From Chamaesiphon sp031376885 (GTDB lineage Bacteria > Cyanobacteriota > Cyanobacteriia > Cyanobacteriales > Chamaesiphonaceae), in contig JANMEL010000031.1 in the NCBI GenBank assembly GCA_031376885.1, positions 1 through 28,049 of the forward strand: a stretch of DNA of 28,049 bases, given 5' to 3'. Numbering within the stretch: the first letter of the stretch is position 1; each line of letters begins with the position of its first letter. Position numbers and translations under genes: made by a program. This document shows positions 23,413 through 28,049 of the stretch, piece after piece. The notes below the pieces were generated by a model. That model worked only from the letters and a program-made list of their open reading frames with translations. It ran no database searches and was not told where the DNA came from.

Positions 23413-24175
23413 TTAGATTATCTCCTTGTTTAAATAGTTTGAGAATCTTTAATTCCTCTTGTCCGTAATCTTGGAGCCAGTTCCATACCAGCAATGTTAA
23501 TAAGCCCTCACTAATTGCCAAGGGGATTTGAGTCATCGCAAATACACCAACAAACTTGATAAATGCCGCAACAAATCCGCCCTGTGCTGCGGGAAAAGCC
23601 AAAGCCAACTGTACCGCCGTGACCAAATAAGTACACAAATCTTCGAGCATTGATGCCAAAAATACCGCTGCCTTCTGATGTCCAGATCTGGCGATCGCAT
23701 TATACACAACATACGCCACCAACGGCCCAACAATTGCCATCGAAAACGCATTCGCCCCCAATGTTGTCAATCCTCCATGCGCCAATAAGATGGCTTGAAA
23801 TAACAACACCAATCCACCGATGACTGACATCACTAGTGGGCCGAATAAAATCGTCCCTAAGCCTGTTCCTGTGGGGTGAGAGCTGCTACCATTAACTGAG
23901 GGGATTTTGAGTGCGGAGAGGACGAATGTAAAGGCTCCAGCTAAAGCTAGAAGTAACTTGAGTTCGGGGTGTGCTTGGGTAATCCGATTGAGAGAGCGCA
24001 AACCGAGCACAAAGAAGGGTAGAGAAATTATCCACCAAAATGCTGCCCATTCGATCGGCAAATATCCCTCTGCGATGTGCATAGCATAGGCTGGCGTGGG
24101 TGCGGCGACGACTAAATAACCACTTAATCCAACCATTGCTAATAATGTAGCAACCTTTCGATCCTTGATATTCAT
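23393..24175 (-). CDS. cbiM: Cobalt transport protein CbiM
   Basis: The substrate-specific S-component. After a signal peptide (residues 1-31, ending PAYA) the mature protein would start MHIAEGYLP, the canonical CbiM N-terminus, in which the free amino group and H33 coordinate the metal. Six to seven hydrophobic segments follow, with the conserved SSHPTGTGLGTILFGP. The 260 residues are slightly above the usual length because of the signal peptide. It is the first gene of cbiMNQO. I found no cobalamin riboswitch in the 500 bp upstream. Confidence 0.95.
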   Translation of the reverse strand: MNIKDRKVATLLAMVGLSGYLVVAAPTPAYAMHIAEGYLPIEWAAFWWIISLPFFVLGLRSLNRITQAHPELKLLLALAGAFTFVLSALKIPSVNGSSSHPTGTGLGTILFGPLVMSVIGGLVLLFQAILLAHGGLTTLGANAFSMAIVGPLVAYVVYNAIARSGHQKAAVFLASMLEDLCTYLVTAVQLALAFPAAQGGFVAAFIKFVGVFAMTQIPLAISEGLLTLLVWNWLQDYGQEELKILKLFKQGDNLNVEINE

Positions 24176-24676
24176 TCGGTTTTGATAAGTTTAGTAAGCA
24201 GAATTCTGTCCAAAAGATCGAGGTACTCAGCTAATATTTTCGATCTCGAATCCTTGAAAATTGCATCCACCACACCACCGGAAAATACTCACACCAACGA
24301 ACTTGAGCCTAATAGCTCTATAAATATCTTTTCTCACCTTGAACCTCGCAGATGAATGTGATTTATTTCAACCAATGGGTGTTCTGACTTAATCGATTCA
24401 AACTTCTAAACAGCTTGAAGATATCACAGTTGCGGGACAGCGTTGGATTTTGCACCAATCTTTCCCCATTGATTTACCTAGCAGTTTTGCTAACGACTGG
24501 CTACATCCTACCATATCGATCGACACATCGATCGCAACTACTCACATCTTGCAGCAATGCATAGATACTATTACTGTCACAACCTTCTGCCCGCCCTGGA
24601 TCTACGCTAATTGCTAATATTTTTATACTGATGCAAGATTTGAGTAATCGTAGGTAAGAGCTAAAAAAGACTTTGA
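24176..24676. other. Gene-free 500-bp region upstream of cbiM
   Basis: This holds the cbiM promoter region and the 3' flank of the PhoX-like gene. I see no B12-box (GCCACTG on the minus strand), no NikR-type dyad and no RNA fold. A frame of about 70 codons without a start (plus strand, roughly 24400-24610) has no recognisable homology. Clusters of ATCGATCG occur near 24515-24535. Confidence 0.5.
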
Positions 24677-26038
24677 TTAAAAATTGCCCCAGACTGCCAG
24701 CGTAAGCCCCGGATCGTAAATATTGACAAACATTGTGCGACCATCGGGCGCAAAACATGCTCCAGCAAATTCACTATTGTCTCTGGCATTACGGGCAAAA
24801 GTATAAACACCACCTTTTGGAGTGATGCCGACTAATCTTTGTTCGCCTTTGCCATCTTCACAAGTTATTAGATGACCGTTAGGAGCGATCGTAATATTAT
24901 CGGGCATGTCGAGAATAGTATCGTCATTTGGTTCTAAAAATAGCTCGATTGAACCACCATTTTTAGCAGTTCTTCCAGGGGTATATTTCCAGATTTGCCC
25001 GTTCCCCCTGGCTTCTTGCCCTGGTGACACTGGAAGATTTGCCAAAACATTACCACCTTGGGTACAGGTAAAGTAAAAAGAACCGTTGACATAACAAATG
25101 CCTTCCCCGCGCATAAATTGAGCGGCACCTTTGGTAAAGCCTTCCTTCCGAACTGTATTTTCGAGGGGGTTTGGTTCTTCAATCCGCACCCATTCGACGG
25201 CAAACTTCTGCCGAAGTGGGAAGTTTTGTTTGGTATTAATTTGAGGCTTGCCAACAATTTTGAGGGCTTCGAGGATGCCACCTGCGACTAATTTTCCAGG
25301 CTGTTTGGGAATAAAGCGATAGAATAATCCAGTCGGATCGTCTTCGGTTTGGTAGACAATCCCGGTGCGCGGATCGATCTCAATTGCTTCGTGGCGAAAT
25401 CTCCCCATTGCCACCAAAGGTACGGGTAAAACTGGAGTTTGGCTATTTATCGGGACTTCAAAATTATAGCCGTGAGGTTTGGTTACGATTCCTTTACTCG
25501 TGTCTATCATCCCTGGCATCATTGTATTTTCTTCGCAGCTAATCCATGTCCCCCAAGGCGTTGTACCACCAGAACAGTTGACATTAGTCCCTGCTAAGGA
25601 TACATATTCTTTAGTTAACTCTCGATTTCGATCGATGGTCAGAGTTGTAGTGCCACCTCTACAGTTCGGGTCGTACATCCGATCGACAGCAGCCATGACG
25701 CGAGACTTATCACTCAGACGAATCTCGTGATTGCGAACTAAAATTGTCGAACCATTCTTGCCTGCAAAAGCCGCCATCCCATCAAAGTTACTCGCGGCGA
25801 TGGAACCATCACTCATCTGCTTACCGCTCTGAGAAACGATTTTGTAACTAAATCCCGCAGGTAGATCTAAAATGCCCCTGGGATCTTTGACCAACGCGCC
25901 GTAGCCCCTAACTTGTGGCGATTTAAGTGCCGATATTGCCGTAGATGGGCGATACAGACTTTCTAATCCAGCTAAGACAAAGCTACTGGTAGTGCCTGCC
26001 CCAGCGAGTGCCAGGAAATGACGACGGGAGATAGACAT
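24677..26038 (-). CDS. PhoX-like protein (DUF839), Tat-exported
   Basis: A 453-residue periplasmic protein of the PhoX/DUF839 family, whose known members are Ca2+/Fe-dependent alkaline phosphatases. The N-terminus MSISRRHFLALAGAG is a twin-arginine signal (R5, R6), so export is in the folded state. Family motifs follow: ILVRNHEI, GGTTTLTID, GTNVNCSGGTTPWGTWISCE, RHEAIEIDPRTGIVYQTEDD and DMPDNITIAPNGHLITCEDG. Most of the acidic residues and the cysteine expected at the metal site are present, but I cannot verify each one, and many DUF839 proteins have unproven activity. The C-terminus (DPGLTLAVWGNF) looks complete. The gene is divergent from the GNAT gene, sharing an 81-bp promoter region. Confidence 0.9.
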   Translation of the reverse strand: MSISRRHFLALAGAGTTSSFVLAGLESLYRPSTAISALKSPQVRGYGALVKDPRGILDLPAGFSYKIVSQSGKQMSDGSIAASNFDGMAAFAGKNGSTILVRNHEIRLSDKSRVMAAVDRMYDPNCRGGTTTLTIDRNRELTKEYVSLAGTNVNCSGGTTPWGTWISCEENTMMPGMIDTSKGIVTKPHGYNFEVPINSQTPVLPVPLVAMGRFRHEAIEIDPRTGIVYQTEDDPTGLFYRFIPKQPGKLVAGGILEALKIVGKPQINTKQNFPLRQKFAVEWVRIEEPNPLENTVRKEGFTKGAAQFMRGEGICYVNGSFYFTCTQGGNVLANLPVSPGQEARGNGQIWKYTPGRTAKNGGSIELFLEPNDDTILDMPDNITIAPNGHLITCEDGKGEQRLVGITPKGGVYTFARNARDNSEFAGACFAPDGRTMFVNIYDPGLTLAVWGNF

Positions 26039-26119
26039 AGGGATAAATTATGAATTGGTGTCGATGCCGCTGGTAAAATTATAGCAACTACTCGGATAGT
26101 CAAATAAACAGAATCACCT

Positions 26120-26716
26120 ATGGACAATTTGGATGGTCAGATAGAAATAAAGCTTGGCATACCAGAGGAACTTCGCCAGCAAGCAGCGATTATTTGCTAC
26201 GAGGGATTTCCTCAAATAAAATGGCTGTTCGGCTCCCAGCAGAAAGCGGTTACAGTCTTCGAGCCTAGTTTTAATACTGAACTGGGTTTAACCGCCCAGA
26301 TCCAAGGACAACTTGTCGGATTTGTCGGACTTAAATATGAAAATCGTCCTTTCTTTCGGTTCGATCGATCGCATTTCATCAGAGAATTGGGGCTTCTACG
26401 GGGATTACTGGCTTTTCTGGTTTTAAACAACATATCTCTTGCCAAACCTCTCGCCGATGAAATGCATATTGCTGTCCTAGTTGTTGACGCTTCTATGCGT
26501 GGAAAGGGTATTGGCAGCTTGCTCATGCAGGCTGCTTTCGAGATTGCACAACAAAATCGATGCACTGCGGTAGTATTAGATGTCGCTAATACAAACCCCG
26601 ATGCCCGTCGTTTATACGAACGCTTGGGCTTTAAGGCTGTACGAACAATCGAACTTAAATACCTGCCGAAATGGATTAGCACAGGTGCTACCATTATGCG
26701 AAAAGAATCGATCTGA
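26120..26716 (+). CDS. GNAT-family N-acetyltransferase
   Basis: A 198-residue acetyl-CoA-dependent transferase. The acetyl-CoA loop is R127-GKGIG (VLVVDASMRGKGIGSLLMQA), followed by a helix and the C-terminal NPDARRLYERLGFK. The N-terminal 110 residues carry an extra hydrophobic stretch (LLRGLLAFLVLNNISL) often seen in GNATs that act on hydrophobic or membrane-near substrates. The substrate is unknown. The gene converges with pyrC, with only 8 bp between their stop codons. Confidence 0.88.
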   Translation: MDNLDGQIEIKLGIPEELRQQAAIICYEGFPQIKWLFGSQQKAVTVFEPSFNTELGLTAQIQGQLVGFVGLKYENRPFFRFDRSHFIRELGLLRGLLAFLVLNNISLAKPLADEMHIAVLVVDASMRGKGIGSLLMQAAFEIAQQNRCTAVVLDVANTNPDARRLYERLGFKAVRTIELKYLPKWISTGATIMRKESI

Positions 26717-26724
26717 ATCGAATA

Positions 26725-28049
26725 CTAGGCGTTAAATATCAAAGCTCGACCTCGCACCTGCTGGTTAAATTCACCTCGATCGAATACTACTTGCCCGCCG
26801 ACGATCGTCACCACTGGCCAACCCGTCAAATTCCAGCCCTCAAAAGGACTCCAGCCACACTTCGTCTGGAGTTCTTCGCGCAACACCGGATGGTAATTCT
26901 CTAAATCTACGAGGATTAAATCCGCATCGTAGCCAGGTGCGATCGATCCCTTGCCGACGATGCCATAAGCCTTTGCTACAGCCGTAGACATCCAGTTAGA
27001 AACTTGAGCGACAGTACATCGTCCCTGCATTGCCTGAGTCAGCATCAGCGGCAAAGACGTTTCTACTCCAGGCATTCCCGATGGCACCTTAGCAGGCTCT
27101 AGAAAGACAGTCGTAGCCGATGCCTCCTCATCGGCTGGATTGGCAGCATTCGCCCGACCTTTTTCTGCCAGGGTATGGGGCGCATGATCGGTAGCAATAA
27201 AATCAATGACTCCATCCTGAAGGGCTTGCCACAGCACCTCATTGTCGTGGGTACTCCGAATCGGCGGGTTCATCTGAATCAATGACCCTAGCTTTTCATA
27301 GTCGCCCGTATTCAACAGCAGATGCTGGGGGGTGACTTCTGCTGTCACCCAGGCTGGCTTATCCTGACGGAGCAATTCGGCTTCTTCGGCGGTGGAAAGG
27401 TGTAGAATATGCAGCCGTCGCTGATATTTTTTGGACAGTTTGAGGGCAAGCTGGGTAGCGTTGAGAGCCGCCTGATTGTCTTGGATCGCGGAATGAATGG
27501 CTGGATCCGTACTACCTGCAAATTCCTTGCGCCGTTGGGCAATTCGGGCTTGATCTTCGGCATGAACGGCGATGAGGCGGGTACCTGTGGCAAAAATGCG
27601 ATCGAGAGCACTTTCTTCATCCACCAGCAAATCGCCGTGCATCGAACCCATGAAGATCTTGATGCCAGGGGTAGGTGTCGCGGTTTGGAGATCGGGCAAG
27701 TTCTCAGACGTAGCACCGATAAAAAAGCCAAAGTTCACAAAAGATTTTTGGGCGGCGCGGGTCAACTTGTCGTTGAGAGCAGCCTGATTAATCGTCAGCG
27801 GCTTGGTATTGGGCATTTCCAAGAAGGAGGTCACACCACCACGGGCACAGGCGCGGGAAGCCGTGGTGAGGTCTTCTTTATGCTCCAATCCTGGTTCGCG
27901 AAAATGTACTTGGGGGTCAATTACGCCAGGTAGTAGGGTGAGCTGATGAGCATCAATGACAGTATCAGCCGTTGGCGAAGCCTCCGCTTTGCGGAATCGA
28001 TTGAGGTTTGAGCCAATCTCCCGAATCACACCTCCCTCCACCCACACAT
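26725..28049 (-). CDS. pyrC: Dihydroorotase, partial (5' end outside the window)
   Basis: Closes carbamoyl-aspartate to dihydroorotate in pyrimidine synthesis. At least 440 residues of a class I amidohydrolase are present: metal site DPQVHFREPG (H48, counting from the visible end), EMPNTKPL, IKIFMGSMHGD, AVHAEDQ, LHILHLST and ATDHAPH. The GTG at 28047 is probably an internal valine, because the family continues upstream and the frame runs off the edge as ..VWVEGGVIREIG; the true start lies outside. Allantoinase is the nearest alternative; FREPGLEHKEDL is more typical of dihydroorotase. Residues about 17-26 (NRFRKAEASPTAD region) are encoded by a dispersed palindromic repeat. Confidence 0.9.
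   Translation of the reverse strand, partial: VWVEGGVIREIGSNLNRFRKAEASPTADTVIDAHQLTLLPGVIDPQVHFREPGLEHKEDLTTASRACARGGVTSFLEMPNTKPLTINQAALNDKLTRAAQKSFVNFGFFIGATSENLPDLQTATPTPGIKIFMGSMHGDLLVDEESALDRIFATGTRLIAVHAEDQARIAQRRKEFAGSTDPAIHSAIQDNQAALNATQLALKLSKKYQRRLHILHLSTAEEAELLRQDKPAWVTAEVTPQHLLLNTGDYEKLGSLIQMNPPIRSTHDNEVLWQALQDGVIDFIATDHAPHTLAEKGRANAANPADEEASATTVFLEPAKVPSGMPGVETSLPLMLTQAMQGRCTVAQVSNWMSTAVAKAYGIVGKGSIAPGYDADLILVDLENYHPVLREELQTKCGWSPFEGWNLTGWPVVTIVGGQVVFDRGEFNQQVRGRALIFNA
27969..27999. repeat. Dispersed palindromic repeat inside pyrC
   Basis: CCGTTGGCGAAGCCTCCGCT followed by TTGCGGAATCG, in frame in the 5' part of pyrC. Its right half TCCGCTTTGCGGAATC is nearly identical (15 of 16) to an intergenic fragment at 8954-8969, which shows that it is a mobile or repeated sequence and not ordinary coding DNA. 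Confidence 0.75.

Noticed and set aside
24400..24610. Open plus-strand stretch of about 70 codons without a start
   Set aside because: No start codon, no Shine-Dalgarno and no similarity I can name; probably chance.
24176..24676. Cobalamin riboswitch upstream of cbiM
   Set aside because: Looked for the B12-box on the minus strand and did not find it.
24501..24758. 85-codon minus-strand frame
   Set aside because: It overlaps the end of the PhoX-like gene in another frame, is rich in Cys and Ser without pattern, and matches no family I know.
28045..28047. GTG as start codon of the dihydroorotase
   Set aside because: The family continues upstream and the frame is open to the window edge, so this is most likely an internal valine of a truncated gene.
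1..28049. tRNA or other stable RNA genes
   Set aside because: No cloverleaf, T-loop or known stable-RNA core was seen in any intergenic region on reading; a covariance scan was not possible.

Overview
The window looks like a cyanobacterial chromosome segment. It carries psaE (a photosystem I subunit), several small protein families that are typical of cyanobacteria (DUF3120, a DUF6761-like protein, a 'FinO-like' small protein), very frequent GCGATCGC/CGATCG octamers (the HIP1 type), and intergenic 7-8 bp tandem repeats of the GGGGTGA class. The genus cannot be fixed from sequence reading alone. No tRNA, rRNA, CRISPR array, transposase or prophage gene was recognised.

Layout. 1-5.7 kb: an OFA-type MFS transporter, methionine aminopeptidase (map), a structured intergenic element that ends in a strong terminator, a FinO-like small protein, lnt on the opposite strand, and a DUF3120 membrane protein behind a good sigma-70 promoter. 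5.7-8.8 kb (signalling and accessory): an FHA-adenylyl cyclase protein, a ParD/ParE-type toxin-antitoxin pair, a 166-nt inverted-repeat element, a small possible winged-helix protein and an OmpR-type response regulator. 9.0-11.2 kb: a DUF6761-like protein, a bolA-grxD pair, a short remnant resembling a DUF4351 C-terminus, and uppP. 11.3-16.3 kb: a Ser/Thr kinase, a GntR-type regulator, hemE, mutM and psaE, all on the minus strand and separated by dispersed palindromic repeats. 16.4-21.1 kb: one very large gene for a STAND (NB-ARC) ATPase with 25 tetratricopeptide units. 21.4-24.2 kb: a tightly overlapping cobalt-uptake operon, cbiMNQO. 24.7-28.0 kb: a Tat-exported PhoX-like protein, a GNAT acetyltransferase and a dihydroorotase cut by the window edge.

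How the genes work together. cbiMNQO is one complete ECF-type transporter. BolA and the CGFS glutaredoxin are a known [2Fe-2S] partner pair. ParD and ParE form one toxin-antitoxin operon. Most other genes are single housekeeping genes (map, lnt, uppP, hemE, mutM, psaE, pyrC) set among signalling proteins (cyclase, response regulator, kinase, GntR, STAND).

The most unusual signal is a family of small dispersed repeats with a core near GTTGGCGNAGCCT. It lies between genes but also inside reading frames, without breaking them: the kinase N-terminus, one TPR linker of the STAND protein and the dihydroorotase N-terminus. Four other TPR linkers carry same-length 8-residue insertions; the DNA of two or three of them could be decayed copies of the same repeat. 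Other leads are a possible small RNA or attenuator before the FinO-like gene, a 166-nt inverted-repeat element, and a response regulator with an altered acidic pocket.
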